Of a stretch of DNA of 64,000 bases, positions 21,220-32,975 are shown one piece after another. The translations under genes were made by a program, and so were the position numbers. Where the stretch lies: positions 318,223 to 382,222 of the forward strand of contig VZQC01000286.1 in assembly GCA_009823505.1 (NCBI GenBank), read 5' to 3'. The notes beneath the pieces were generated by a model. That model saw only the letters and a program-made list of their open reading frames with translations, was not told the origin of the DNA and did not search any database. The stretch comes from Rhizomys pruinosus. Lineage: Eukaryota > Chordata > Mammalia > Rodentia > Spalacidae. The stretch's first letter is position 1. Each line of letters begins with the position of its first letter.

Positions 21220-23285
21220 CTTTTTTTCTCTTTTATTTGTTTATTGTTAAGGGATTCTCAATATAATAACACAGTTGTTTTCAGATAACATTGATTACTC
21301 AGTTTGCTGTACAATTAGGTAACTGGTGCATTTTGCAAGTTCTTTGTCCAAATTTTTAAACCCAAGTTCCCAATAGTCCAGTTGGAGATGCTTGTATGCA
21401 CAGGCATATTGACGAATTAGAGTCCAGACTAATTGCTCTAGTCTCATGATTCACCCCTATCTCTCCAAGCCCTTATATTCTACACATGGCCTCCTCTGCC
21501 GCAATTTGTTCCCTAGGCTTTGGGAAAGGGGCACAAGTGGGTGAGAAGAAGAAGTCTATTTTCTTTGGAGTTGTTATTTTGATCTCTAGTCTGTTCAGAT
21601 TGTTTCCCTTCATGGGTTACAGCTATCCGTGATACTTTTTAGTCATACTAACAAAGCACAAGCAATTGGATGTACCAGGCATTTAAGACAGTACTAATTG
21701 ATTATGGCAAGCTAAGCTGTGAGCATAGACACAGATGCTTGGAATGTGTGCTAATCCACAAACTGTGGTTTCCTCTATAAAGGGTGACAGTTCTTATTGT
21801 GGCTTATAACATCTCCTAACCACTAGAGGACATAAGCTTGTGGCATCTGCCTGTGAGTTATTCCTCCAAGGGAGAGCTAATAGCCAATTAGATTTGGGAT
21901 ATATATAATTAGATATAGACTACATGGCTGCCACTGTTGCCACAGTATCTCCAGGCTGTTGAGGTGTAGCTGATACTGAGGAGGAGCCTTGCTTGTCTCA
22001 AGGAGACCAATATTTTGCTGTATTGCTTTAGTGGCCTTTGGTAATGCTCTCTGGCATTTCAGAGGTCAGTTGTAAACGTTAGCAAGTGACGTCTCATACA
22101 TTTTTTTATGCCACAACAGGTCTTCGACAACAGGGACTTACTGCCTTTCGTTGCAATATATTCCACTTATAGGCAAAAGCTTTATAATTTTGGGAGGGGT
22201 TTGAATCCCCTAGCCAACATCTCCAAGGCAGAATAATTCATTGCTTATGTCAGAGCTTTCCTGTACTAATATATTTTGCTTATACACACTTATAAAGACT
22301 TTGCTATTGAATTTGGCTCTAGATATAGAATAATCCTTTCACAGGTTCCTATGCCTATCAGTCAATTTAAAAAAGGGTAATTATACCTGTTTTATAAGAA
22401 ATTACCAGTATACAGGGAGACCCTGTCTAAAAAGAACAAAAAAAAAAAAAAAAAAAAAGAAATTGCCAGTATAACTGTTGGTTCTAATTTACAGTTAGGG
22501 AATGACTTCATTACTATTCATGTTTTTTCTTTTTTCGTATAAAGGGGAGAGGTGGGAAGTTTTCTAGCATCTGGAAGGTAAACTTCCTTAGGGCCCATTT
22601 ATAAACAGTTATCCCAAAATATATTCAGAGAGATGCTCAGCGTTTGTGACTCAGGCAGTCTAAGGTTCTGCTTTCTTTAATGTTAAGACGGGTAAGCCTC
22701 TCTTCTTGCGCATTTTTCCCAGTCCATCCTGTAAGCCAAAAGTTGTACGTTTCAGGCATTTAGATTGGTGATGTTTTACCTGTGGGAACAATAAAGACCA
22801 TTGTTAGTTTCAAGATCAAAATTGAAAATTTATATTGGATTGAAACACAGAGTTTTTTCCATTTGTATTCCCAGAAGGGATACTACACCACCTCCCACCT
22901 CCCTCTTTTTGTTTTTTTGTTTTTTTTTAATTTTTATGCTTTAACCTATAGATGCCTAAGTTGTTATTACACATACCCATAAACAGGAGCCAAGGCTTAA
23001 GTTTTCATTAAATTTACCCAAACTGTTTCTCATTGATTGTATGCTACTTATCTGGGAAGTAAATTTAAGCTTAATTCTTTAAATTGTCCTACATAAGTAA
23101 AGAAAGTGTTACAATGTGATGTATATTCGGAAAATACAGAGACCATTGTGTACCTTAACCCAAAGTTTTGTTGGAAGTTCAATACAAATTAAAATAAAAC
23201 AATTAACTTTTTATATTCCCAATTAGTTCAAATGTATTACATTTTTTTTCACCAAAACCTACAACTTTAACTAATCTAAACATTT
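21220..23285 (-). mobile_element. Reverse L1 3' UTR, 5'-truncated
   Basis: Starts after a T-rich tract (about 21218-21235) and carries 'agcacaagcaattggatgta', 'ccaattagatttgggatata' and the reverse of 5940-6540. Related L1 3' UTR sequence adjoins ORF2 at 39150 and 62330, which fixes identity and strand. It contains a short B1 stub (22413-22457). No ORF2 is present. A B2 follows immediately. Confidence 0.65.
22413..22457 (+). repeat. Severely 5'-truncated B1 with target-site duplication
   Basis: Only the last ~20 nt of B1 ('cagggagaccctgtct') plus an A-rich tail. Flanked by 'agaaattaccagtata' (22397-22412) and 'agaaattgccagtata' (22458-22473), a 16-bp duplication with one mismatch. Confidence 0.8.
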
Positions 23286-23303
23286 CACTAAGCCTTAAAA
23301 TAT

Positions 23304-23570
23304 CTGGAGAGATGGCCTAGCGGTTAAGAGCGCTGACCGCTCTTACAGAGGAACCCAGGTTCGATCCCCAGCAATCCACATGGTGGCCAAGAACAGTCTG
23401 AAACGCCCAATTCTCAGGAGAACATCCAGTTCCAGGGGAATCCGACACCATCTTCTGACCTCCGCGGCATTGCACGACACGGGTTGCACACACTTGCATG
23501 CAGACAGTACATTCATACATGTACCGAAATAAGTTAAATTGAATAAAAAAATTAAAAAAAATCCTATAGT
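23304..23570 (+). repeat. B2 SINE
   Basis: 'ggagagatggcctagcggtt', 'ggttcgatccccagcaatcc' and 'tctgacctccgcggcattgc' plus tail. Counterparts at 37475 and 60715. Confidence 0.92.
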
Positions 23571-23907
23571 ATGGTGATAAAGCTTGGGCAGTAGCTTGAG
23601 TACCTGCCAAATAAATATTCCCAATTAAAATTTTTGGCTCTTTAAAGCTATGACTGGACTATGAACTTCAGAGAATCAAGTCCATTAACTTTATATTTAT
23701 TTTTTTCTTCTAGATATTGAATCTCTTTACTGAAATACCTCTATTATATATATGTTATTTTATTTAAATTAATGTTATTTTTAAGTTATACCCTTTTAAA
23801 CTGCAAATCTTACTGAGTGGATTTTAATGACTATCTTCCTCCAGTCTTGGCCTTCTCCAGTGCCTGGCATGAAAACCATGCTTTCAAAGACTTTCTTATG
23901 CTGTTTT

Positions 23908-23909
<2 letters not shown>
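23571..23909. other. DNA between two L1 pieces
   Basis: Target of the younger L1 insertion. No gene recognised. Counterparts at 37736-38083 and 60985-61364. Confidence 0.5.
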
Positions 23910-23940
<31 letters not shown>

Positions 23941-24917
23941 AGTACAAGCACCCTTCATATAAAATGAATTTCCAAGCATTTGTGCCCAAAACCCACACAG
24001 CCCAAGGCTCCCACCACCAGCTGGAGGGGCTTGAATGTTCTAACTCAAGTTGGTCAAATAAGCGTCCAGACTACATTGTCGTATTTTACCATTCACGAAC
24101 ACCTAAAACAGCTCTTACATTCTAAACAACGTCCCATTCTTCTGCAGATGTTTCCTTAGGCTAGAGAAGGGGCACAGGTGGAGCGGAAGCAGACACAGTC
24201 TACTTTGTCTGGAGATGTCGTTTTGGAACTCTGAGAAGTTTCCGGCCTGTTTCCCTTTCAATATGGGCTGACATTTGTACCAGAATACCTTTTAAATATA
24301 AACAGTTGTTTACAGACCTATGGTCCTCAGAGATGTTTGTTGCCTGAAGCAGTCTGAGGCCTTGCTTCCTTTTAAGTGTTAAGATGTGGCCACTTCTCTG
24401 CTGGTATTTCTGGTACAACCTACACAAGGAAGGAGGTATCCTTTCTCAGCTTGAGTTGGTGACGTTTTGACCTGTGGGAAACATACAAAATTTTCCCCCA
24501 TAGTTAGTTTCATAAGATTTAAATTGAAAGTTTTTGGACAAAAAGTTTATATATAACTGTATCCCCCTTTTTTATTTAGTTTTTTTTTGTTTGACCCATG
24601 AGTCTCAAAAAGGCATTGTAGTATATGCAATACCTATAGGCAGGATTAAGTATAGAAAATTTCATTAAATTTATCCAGGCTTTCCTGGGTGACCGTAATG
24701 TTGTTAATTGGGAAGCAAAATAATTCCTTAGGCTTTAAACATGCCTTAGGTAAAATGAGAATGCTACAAGATGATATTACATACAGAAAAATTACTAGAG
24801 AACATTTGTATATTTAACTCCCAATTATTGTTATATAGATTTGAAAGGGAAAATGCCAGTAATATTTAAATTAAATATACATTAATAGAATTATGACCCA
24901 TGTCATTTGCCCCACAT
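23910..24917 (-). mobile_element. Reverse L1 3' UTR with poly(A) tail, broken before ORF2
   Basis: A T-run at 23910-23939 is the poly(A) tail, followed by 'gagtacaagcacccttcata' and about 960 bp of 3' UTR. At 'acccatgtc' (about 24917) it leaves the L1, whereas copies B and C go on into ORF2. That end is the right-hand breakpoint of copy A. Confidence 0.8.
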
Positions 24918-24959
24918 CTGCACAAATGAGAGTACCTACACACTAGGAAAGGGGGTATA

Positions 24960-25275
24960 AAGGAAGGAGATGCTGACACAGACTACCACTTCATGAACCT
25001 TAAGGACACTATACTAGATGAAATACACCTTTCAGATAAAGATAAATGCTTCCTGATTCCATTGTACATGCATGTAAAGAAGTCAAATGATAGAGTAGAA
25101 TGTGGGTTTCTCCTGGGTTGGGGAGAACACATAGTACATTCTCACTGGGTAAAGAACTGGAGTTTAAGATTCTGGTGGTTGAACAACATTGTGAATTTAT
25201 GTAATGTTCCTGAGTTGTATGGTAAAAAATGGAAAGTTTTATGTTATGCATATTTTGCCAGAACAATAAATAAAA
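24960..25275 (+). mobile_element. Old mammalian L1 (L1M-type) 3' end
   Basis: Recognised from the order: 'gataaatgcttcctgattcc' with the 'cattgtacatg' continuation, 'gtagaatgtgggtttctcct' (mutated from the usual 'gtggttgcc' block), 'ggttgaacaacattgtgaat' and 'tttatgttatgcatattttg' before AATAAA (25265). This is the 3' UTR pattern of old placental L1s. A 134-codon open frame across it is not a gene. Confidence 0.6.
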
Positions 25276-25815
25276 GGATTTTACAGTTGTTTAAAAATGT
25301 ATATAAAAATGTATATGAGTTTCAGATGTTTCCATCTGACTTTACTGAAAGAAGTGTTTCATGGCTAAACTCATGGGGTCATTTTGAAAGGTTTTAGAGA
25401 GAAATGCAGAGTGAGTAGAAGAAGATGATGCCTGTGGGCTTGAAGCAAAGATAGAATGACTCTAAAAGGCCACCTCTATTCTATAGGGCCTTGAAGAAAC
25501 CAGAGCAGTAGGAAGCCTAGTCCCTTAGAGAGGAAGGAAACTCAGTTCATGTTTGGAGCATGGGAGGGATTAGGACTGATTTCAGGTTTATAAGAAGTAT
25601 AATTAGATGTTTTAGAAGTGACACTTTTTCTTTCTTCACCTCTCCAGTATTAGAGATGGAAACCAGGAACTCAAGTATGCTAAGCATATTCTCTATCACT
25701 GACCAACATTCTCAGTCTACGTGAAATGAGCCATTTAAACAATTGTTCAGATCATTTAAAATGTGTCGGCACATAATTCGTAGGAGTTGTAGTGAAAAAA
25801 ATCAAAAGTTCCTTC
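25276..25815. other. Low-repeat DNA
   Basis: A weak reverse ID/B4 fragment may sit at 25640-25715. Nothing else recognised. Confidence 0.45.
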
Positions 25816-25978
25816 TTTCCTTTTTTTTTTTTTGTTCTTTTTGAGACAGGGTCTCCCTGTAGCCCCATCTGTCCTGGAACTCACTCTGTAGACCAGGCTA
25901 GACTTGAACTCACAAAGATCCGCCTGCCTCTGCCTCCCAAGTGCTAGGATTAAAGGCATGCGCCACTACACCCAGCAA
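25816..25978 (-). repeat. B1 SINE
   Basis: 'gagacagggtctccctgtag', 'aactcactctgtagaccagg' and 'gccactacacccagca': complete and close to consensus. Confidence 0.95.
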
Positions 25979-26056
25979 AAGTTCCTTCTTTCCATTGCCC
26001 ATGACTGAATGTTGTCTTTGAAGTTTGTGTGTTTGATTGGTTTATTGAAAAATCCC

Positions 26057-26059
26057 ATA

Positions 26060-26093
<34 letters not shown>

Positions 26094-26158
26094 AATACAG
26101 AGAATATTAGCATGGCCTCTGCACAAGGATGACATGCAAATTCGTGAAGCATTCCATA
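26057..26158 (+). pseudogene. U6 snRNA retropseudogene
   Basis: Nearly the whole U6 spliceosomal RNA sequence is visible: 'cttgcttcggcagcacatat', 'gcatggcctctgcacaagga' and 'gcaaattcgtgaagc'. Several substitutions are C-to-T or G-to-A at CpG sites ('ctgcac' for CTGCGC, 'gacatgc' for GACACGC, 'gcattcc' for GCGTTCC). It lacks the terminal T-run of a Pol III gene and instead ends in an A-rich tail (26159-26172). A perfect 10-bp duplication, 'gaaaaatccc', flanks it at 26047-26056 and 26173-26182. No U6 promoter elements (PSE, TATA at -30) are apparent upstream. It is therefore an L1-mobilised, non-functional copy. Confidence 0.93.
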
Positions 26159-26189
26159 AAAAAACAAAAAAAGAAAAATCCCTTACTCT

Positions 26190-26312
26190 ATAGTTCAGAC
26201 TGGTGTGAAACTCACTATGTATCCAATGCTGGCCCTGAACTCATGATAGTCCTCCTTCTTCTTCAGCCTCCCATGTACTGGGATTACAGGCATGAGCCAG
26301 CATCATTATGAG
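26190..26312 (-). repeat. Old B1 SINE
   Basis: 'gaaactcactatgtatccaa', 'cttcagcctcccatgtactg' and 'ggattacaggcatgagcc'. Confidence 0.75.
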
Positions 26313-26594
26313 CACTCTCAAATAAATATACCAAAATTCATCTTGACAGTACTCATATTGATGAGTTTGGGGGGATTTCTATATTTTCTTATAATAAATA
26401 ATGCTACAATTATCATCTTTGTACATTATTAGCAATTATGTGATTATATCTACCTAAATGACTCACAAAATATGTTCTAGTTTAAAGTAGTAAAAAGCTT
26501 ACTTTACTGTAAGTTATATTTTCTTTCTTTTCCTTTTCCCCTAGTATATAAGTTAAATTCCCTATGCATATTTAAAAAACAACAAACACCAAAC

Positions 26595-26945
26595 AAGGGC
26601 CAGGGAGATGTCTCGGTGTAAAAGCTCTAGCCATAGAGGTGACATTTCATCCATAGAATCCAAGTAAAAAGCTAGACAGAGGGGATTAACATCTGCAATA
26701 CAAACATGCCTATGTCGAGTTGAGAGAAGGAGGAGGAGGCATGAAAATCTCCTACAAACTTGAGAACAGCTAGCTTGGAGTATGCAGCACAGCAGCCTAA
26801 ATAACAGACCCTGGCTTGATGGGGTGATAGGTGGGAACTGACATCCAAAGCTGTCCTCTGACCTCCACATGAGCTGTATATACTGTATATAGACACACAT
26901 AAACAAAGAGACACACACACAAACACCCACACACAAAATCAATCT
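26595..26945 (+). repeat. Long tRNA-type SINE (B3-related) with CA tail
   Basis: 'gggccagggagatgtctcgg', 'ccaagtaaaaagctagacag' and 'ctgtcctctgacctccacat', then an imperfect CA-rich tail. Same class as 45735-46070. Confidence 0.6.
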
Positions 26946-27417
26946 GGAAAGCAACTTCTAGTACTATAAAATTCATTGATGTCCCAAATTGAAAAACATA
27001 CAGTAATTGTATGATGAATTGAATGTGAACATAATGAAGATGGGCATGTATTTTAATTACACAAATTTTGGCAGATGTCCCTTCTGCTTTCACTTGTCAA
27101 TTAGTTACATTACTGATGATGGTGTTTTTGAACAGAGCATAATTTAGTCTCATCAGAGTCACTGAAAAGAATCAAAATCCGAATTACTATTTTTAGTTAT
27201 TTCTCTTGTGTCATTTCTTTCTTTTGGCTAAATTAGTATCTACTTAAATATTGACATCATGAATTTAGACTTGAGCCTACCACCCTTGGTGTTTTAAATT
27301 TATCAGTTTATATATTAATATATAATTGAGTATATATATATATATATATATATATTGATAAATTGTGAAATATGGAAAAAATGGTCCCTTCAACTCAAGG
27401 CTTATCAGAGTCTAAAA
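26946..27417. other. AT-rich DNA with (TA)n
   Basis: (TA)n at 27330-27354. No gene. It forms the left flank of copy B and has no equivalent left of copy A. Confidence 0.55.
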
Positions 27418-27461
27418 TATTCAAAGAGAAGAATGTTCCAGATATAAGAAATTGATTTTAT

Positions 27462-27680
27462 TTTAAAAGATATTTTTATGTGTGTATTTTGGCTGCCTGT
27501 ATGTGAGTGTACCATCTACTTGCAATGCCCAGTAGAGGCTGCAAGAGGACATCAGATTCCCTGGAACTGGAGTTACCAATGGTCGTTAGCCAATATGTGG
27601 GTGCAAGAAACTGAACCAGGGTCCTCTACAAGACCAGCCACTGCTCTTAACCACTGAGCCATCTCTCTATCCCCTGAAGA
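27462..27680 (-). repeat. B2 SINE
   Basis: 'gaactgaaccagggtcc'-like block near 27610 and 'tgagccatctctctatcccc' at the head. Clean counterpart of 13262-13498. Confidence 0.85.
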
Positions 27681-27721
27681 TTATTTTTATAAGGATTATA
27701 ATATTTTTCTTGTGCTGTCTT

Positions 27722-27848
27722 TTATTTTCTTTTGGTTTCAAGACAGGGTCTTATGTATGTGTAGTCATAGATGAAGTTGAATTTCTACTCTTCCTGCCTC
27801 TATCTCCCAAGTGCTAAGACTATAGGTATATGCCACCCTGCTTGATTT
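27722..27848 (-). repeat. Old B1 SINE
   Basis: 'caagacagggtcttatgtat' and 'tcccaagtgctaagactat'. Confidence 0.75.
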
Positions 27849-28072
27849 TTTAACTTTATTTATTTTTCATGTGTATGAATGTACTGTCTGCATGTAGGTT
27901 TGTGCACCCATGTCGTGCAATGCCGCAGAGATCAGAAGAGGGCGTAGGATTCCCCTAGAACTGGAGTTAAAGACGGTTCTCAGCCACCATGTGGGTGGTG
28001 GGGATCGAACCCAGGTCCTCTGCAAGAGCAGTCGGTGCTCTTAACTGCTAGGCCATCTCTCCAGCCCCAATC
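27848..28072 (-). repeat. B2 SINE
   Basis: 'ggggatcgaacccaggtcct' and 'ggccatctctccagcccc'; nearly consensus. Confidence 0.93.
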
Positions 28073-28534
28073 CTGCCTGTTTTTATGGGATGCTGGGGTC
28101 AAACCCAGTTCCTACAAGCACTCCACCAGTTGAGCTACATCTCTAGTCGGTGAATGTAGTATTTCAACCATTAAACAGAAGTGATCTTAGTTCCATTGGT
28201 CACCTGTTAGTCTATTAATTTTCTACTCTAATAATGTCAAACAATGGCTGAAAGGTGCATTTTGTTCTTTCTTAGAGTTTGTGTCAGGAACTTCAACACA
28301 GGTTAGTCAGGTCTTCTTCTGAGGGTTTCACTAGGCTGTTAGCAAAAAGATGGCTATGGTAGGTTTGTACCTACCTTCCCAAACAAGACTGTCAGCTGCC
28401 TTGGTTCCAAAGACTGCTCTGTGATACTGTTTGAAGCTTGGTGATTTCTCTTTCTCTCTTGGGACAGCTAAAATGATATTCTCTACTTCAACACAGAAAA
28501 GAATTTCAGGACATGCCAGTTTGAAGCAGAATTA

Positions 28535-29480
28535 AAGATTTTTTTAATTTAATTTTTATTGATGCTTTGTGCATTTCATGCATCATTTTACAATTCAGAT
28601 CAGGCATATTTCCCTTTCCCTTCCCCCCCACCCCCACCCCATCCCAGATCATGCATTCTGCCATAACTGTCCTGCATCTTTCTCTCAGTTTTTTTTTTTT
28701 CATTTTTTAGCTATAAGTGATAATCCATGAGTACAAGCCTCCTTCGTGCAAACCATCTGCAGGGCTGTTGTGCCCAAACCCCCACCGCCCCACCATCCAG
28801 TGGGGGGTGCAGGTTGTTTGGTTCAACAAGTTGATCAAATGAGTGTCCAGAATACATTGCTGTAGTTTCACCCATTCACCACAATCGCAGCCGTTACATT
28901 CTACTCCACGGCCCCCTCTTCCGCAGATTTTTCCCTAGGCTTAGAAAAGGGGCACAGGTGGATGAGAAGTAAATAGTCCACTCTCTCTGGAGCTGTTGAC
29001 TTGACTCTGGTCAATTTCTGGCTGTTTCCTTTCATAGGCTGACAGTTTGTCCAGGGTAACCTTTCGATCTTACTAATGAAGCACAAGCAAATTAGATATA
29101 TAAGGTGTTTAAGCAGCACTAATAGTTATGGTAGGTTTACTTTGGCATAGACAAATGTTTGGATGATATGTTAATCCATGAATTACATTTCAGATGGGCC
29201 TCTGGAATGCCAGAGAGTGTTACCAAAAGGCCACTAAACCAATAAAACAAAATACGGGTCTCCCTGAGTCAAGCAAGACTCCAACCGTCAGCACCAGCTA
29301 CACCTCACCTGCCTGGAAATACTGTGAAACAGAGGCAGCCATGTGCCTGTATATCCCAAATCTAATTGGCTATGGCTCTCTCCTTGGATGAAAACCCATG
29401 GCTGGGTGCCAAAAGCTTACATCCTCTACAAGTTAGGAGATGTTATAAGCCACAGTAAAGACCCTGTCATATTTTAACAG
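28535..29480 (-). mobile_element. Truncated L1 with inverted 5' part (copy B)
   Basis: Same structure as 14355-15285: a reverse 3' part to about 29188 ('aatccatgaattaca'), then a forward part with 'ccagagagtgttaccaaaag' to about 29480. Confidence 0.7.
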
Positions 29481-29752
29481 GGGGGAAAATGTACAAAAAA
29501 TGTAATTCAAGAATAAGATTATTAAATACACATTTGGTAACATTGATTTTTAAGCAATGAGGGTTAAAAGAGAGTCATTCAGGAATAAAGTGAGACCACA
29601 CAGAGGATTGAAGGAGGCTTTTCAAAGGAGAGTCACATGCATGAAGTGACTATGTGTAGGTTTTGAGAAACGTTTGGAATTTCACTGTTCAAGCAGTTTC
29701 TCTGACTCCCCACTTCTTTGTTTCGTTCTTTTATTTTTTTTAAATATTTGTT

Positions 29753-30105
29753 ATTGGGGCTGGAGAGATGGCTCCCTCGAGTTAAGAGCACGGCTGCTCT
29801 TTGCAAAGGACCCAGTTTGATTCCCAGCACCCACATGGTGGCTAAAAACTGTCTTTTTTAAAAAAAAATTATTTTTCTAGATGTTGTATGAATGGTACTG
29901 CCTACCTCATAGTTTGTGCACCCGTGGTCGTGCAATGTCGCAGAGTTCAGAGAGGGTGTCGGATTCCCCTGGAACTGGATTCTCCTGGAATTGGAGTTTC
30001 AGACTGTTCTTGGCTGCCATGTGGGTGCCTGGGGGATCGAACCCGGGTCCTCTGGTAAGAGCAGTCCGGCACTCTTAACCACTAGGCCATCTCTCTAGCC
30101 CAAGA
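29753..30105. repeat. B2 (+) interrupted by B2 (-)
   Basis: Forward B2 half 29755-29855, reverse B2 to about 30100, then 'aagaactgtctttaat'. Same nested arrangement as 15556-15920. Confidence 0.85.
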
Positions 30106-30117
30106 ACTGTCTTTAAT

Positions 30118-30295
30118 CAAGGCAATGGGGGTGCATCGCCTTTGACAGTAGTGCTCAGGAGGCAGAGGCAGGCGGATCTCTATGAGTTCAAGGACAACCT
30201 GGTCTGCAGAGTGAGTTCCAGCCAGCTGGGGCTATGGAGAGACCCTGTTCTCAAACACAAACACACACCACACACACGACACACACACACAATAT
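30118..30295 (+). repeat. B1 SINE with CA-rich tail
   Basis: 'gaggcagaggcaggcggatc' and 'ggctatggagagaccctgtt'; counterpart of 15928-16105. Confidence 0.85.
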
Positions 30296-30784
30296 ATTTT
30301 TATTGAAGTTTTTTTTTTCGTGAATTTCATACATGTTATCATATAATTAGATATATATATAGATATATAGATAGTATATATATGTCTCAGCTATACTAAA
30401 ATTATGTCATCAATAACTGAGATCCTAGGTTTTTTATTTGGCTGGGATTACAATTTGATAAGATTAACCAGAAGCTACTTGGATTAACCAAGAGGGTTAG
30501 GACATGCTCTCTTACTGTAAATTGGGGTTTCTACTTTTCCTTCTCATGATGCTTTATTTTTCCTTGTATTTCCGTTGTGTTTTCAAGACTACATTAAACT
30601 TCATTATAATAATTATTTCTAAATGCATGGACAAGGTTATAAATAGCCATTCCTGAATTTGGTTGTTTCAAAAAGCCTGGTTCTGTATCAGCTTCTGATA
30701 TTTGGTGACACTCAGTGCTTTCCTCTTTGCTCTATAGAGCCTGAAATTTCGACATAGTGTAGATAGACATCTCTTGCCCTAGGA

Positions 30785-30970
30785 TTGGGCCCAGGCATGA
30801 TGGCACATGCCTTAATCCTAGCACTCGGGAGACAGAGGCAGGTGGATCCTTGGTGAGTTCAAGGCCAGCTGGTCTAGAGAGTGATTTCCAGTACAGCTGG
30901 GGCCACAGGGAGACCCTGTCTCAGAAAAGACAACAAACAAACAAACCAACAAAACAAACAAACAACAAAA
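30785..30970 (+). repeat. B1 SINE with (AAAC)n tail
   Basis: Counterpart of 16605-16786, with 'ctcagaaaagac' before the tail as in copy A. Confidence 0.92.
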
Positions 30971-31248
30971 AACTAAGGAAGACTACTGGTCTCACATGAG
31001 TTCTATGAATCCTATAAATTGTTTTCCTCTCACAATTTTAAAGTATTCCCAGGAATAGGTTCAAGGCCAGTAACATAAAATTACACAGAAAACATACCTG
31101 TCACTCAAACAGAAATTACTTCATGCATTTTTTTTCATAAACAGAATTATATTTCATTCAACATTCAATCTGGAAGTAAAATGAATGAAATGACTTTAAA
31201 CTTATTAAAGGGTAGGTGTGAGAAATAAATGCTTCTAAATAAAAATGA

Positions 31249-31412
31249 TGCCGGGCGTGGTGGCGGCACGCCTTTAATCCTAGCACTCGGAGGCAGAGGC
31301 AGTCGGATCTTTGTGAGTTCCAGGCCATCCTGGTCTAAGAGCGAGTTCCAGGACAGCTGGGGCTACAGGAGATCCTGTCTCGAAAAGACAAAAAATAAAA
31401 AATAAAAATAAA
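31249..31412 (+). repeat. B1 SINE
   Basis: 'gccgggcgtggtggcggcac' to 'gatcctgtctcgaaaagaca'. Confidence 0.92.
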
Positions 31413-31439
31413 AAGATGCCCATGATAGGGTATGCCACA

Positions 31440-31517
31440 CTTTTAAATGTTTATTTTCTCACTACTTTGTGTGTGTGTGTGTTTGTGTGTGTAAATGCCT
31501 GCATGATATATAATAGT

Positions 31518-31568
<51 letters not shown>

Positions 31569-31700
31569 CACCATGAAGTATGTGCAGGCAAGAGGACAGC
31601 CTTCCAGAGTCAGTTCTCTGCCTCCCTATATTTCAAGGACTAGCGGTCTCCAGGATTGAAATGAGGTCATCAGGCAAGTGCCTTTACCTACTGGGTCATG
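31440..31700 (-). repeat. B3 SINE with TG/TA tract
   Basis: Counterpart of 17258-17508; the TA tract here is interrupted and spans about 31508-31563. Confidence 0.7.
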
Positions 31701-31746
31701 TTTCATGCACTGGCTTCACCATAATTTCTTAAAAAGATATCACTCA

Positions 31747-31975
31747 TGGCTGGAGATATGGCTTACTGGTTAAAATGCCTGGCCTCTTGCAGAAGGACCC
31801 AAGTTCAATTCCAACACCCACATGGCAGGTAACAACTGTCCATAAATCTAGTTCCACGGGAACATTGGGCCTCTTCTGAACTCCATGGGTATTCCACAAT
31901 GCAGGTCGAACACATAACATACAAGCAATACACCATACACATAAAGTAAAATAATAAATAAAATTTAAAGTATGT
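31747..31975 (+). repeat. B2 SINE
   Basis: 'ggctggagatatggcttact' and 'gaactccatgggtattcc'; counterpart of 17559-17788. Confidence 0.85.
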
Positions 31976-32704
31976 TACTCAATGTTTCTCAGTGATAAAA
32001 AATTATTGTGCTCTGCAGTGTCTATTGGTTCAACATTTCTGATGATGTAGCTCAGGGATAGAGGGCATGCAATGCTGTATCCCACCTCACCTCCAAAACG
32101 TAAAAAAAACACCATAAGATTTTTTCATAGCTTTTGCTGAAATAATTTACTGTGAGCGACTATGCTAAAAATCATCAGAATAACCAATGTTGACCCAAAA
32201 CATTTGTCACTCCAAAGGGAGTTCTGAGCCAATGTGAGTGATGATGTTCTGGGAACATGCATTCAAGGTGCCCTAAATAATATCTTCCATTCTTGAAGTG
32301 GTCATGAACTTTTCATGGTTACAAAGGAAGCCATGTAACAAATATCTACGTCGATGGTGGCATCAGAGAGCATGTTACAGAAAGGGGGGGGGATCATTGC
32401 TATAGGTTTTTCATATGATTTGTCATATTGGAGCGCTCTTTCTAGAAAACATCAACCACTCATTTGCATACATTAGGAAACTAAAAGCAAGATGAAAGCC
32501 CGGTGTGCCTACCTTCAGTTTGTGTCTGTACTTTGACTGAGGTCATAAAATGAGTTACTGGTCCTTATTTTGCTTGAAATTCCCAAATAGTAAAACTTCT
32601 CAGGATAGACGTTACCACTTTCTCGCCTAGGAGACTACCTAGGAAGGTGAGGTTGTCAACGTCAATATGAACATATTAAAAGTGTTGAATTTTATATTTC
32701 AGTA

Positions 32705-32975
32705 CCTGCTCTTGTTTTGAGCGGTTTTTAGACAGGGGTCGCACCAACAAGCCCCCACTGTCCCTGGAACTCACTCTGTAGATCAGGCTGGCCTGGAACT
32801 CACAGGGCATAGCACCTTCCCCAATTGCTAGGAGTTAAAGGTGTGCACCACCACACCCAGTTTAATGATGGTTCCTATCCACCATGTGGGTGACGCTGCT
32901 GGAATCGAAACTGGTTTTCTTTGCAAGAGTAGGTACAGCACTCCCAACTATGTGAGCCAATCTTCTCCAGCACCC
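32705..32975 (-). repeat. B1 (-) followed by B2 fragment (-)
   Basis: B1 with 'gacaggggtcgcaccaac' and 'tgtgcaccaccacacccag' to about 32860. Then a partial B2 ('ccaccatgtgggtgacgctg' and 'gagccaatcttctccagcac') with extra bases relative to 55865-56105. Confidence 0.75.

Larger units (their letters stand above)
13199..24917 (+). repeat. Large repeated segment, copy A
   Basis: Collinear with 27418-39060 (copy B) over its whole length and with 53556-62330 (copy C) from about 16195 onwards. Same order, orientation and breakpoints for every SINE and L1. The copies differ mostly by 1-2 bp indels. Copy A also contains two corrupted stretches (13285-13495, 18146-19201). It ends inside the reverse L1 at 'acccatgtc', just before ORF2. 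Assembly duplication is the favoured explanation; a true tandem duplication is the alternative. Confidence 0.9.

Noticed and set aside
24993..25397. 134-codon open frame
   Set aside because: It coincides with an old L1M 3' end; no family resemblance.
26057..26158. Functional U6 snRNA gene
   Set aside because: Mutated at conserved sites, no T-terminator, A-tail and target-site duplication present.
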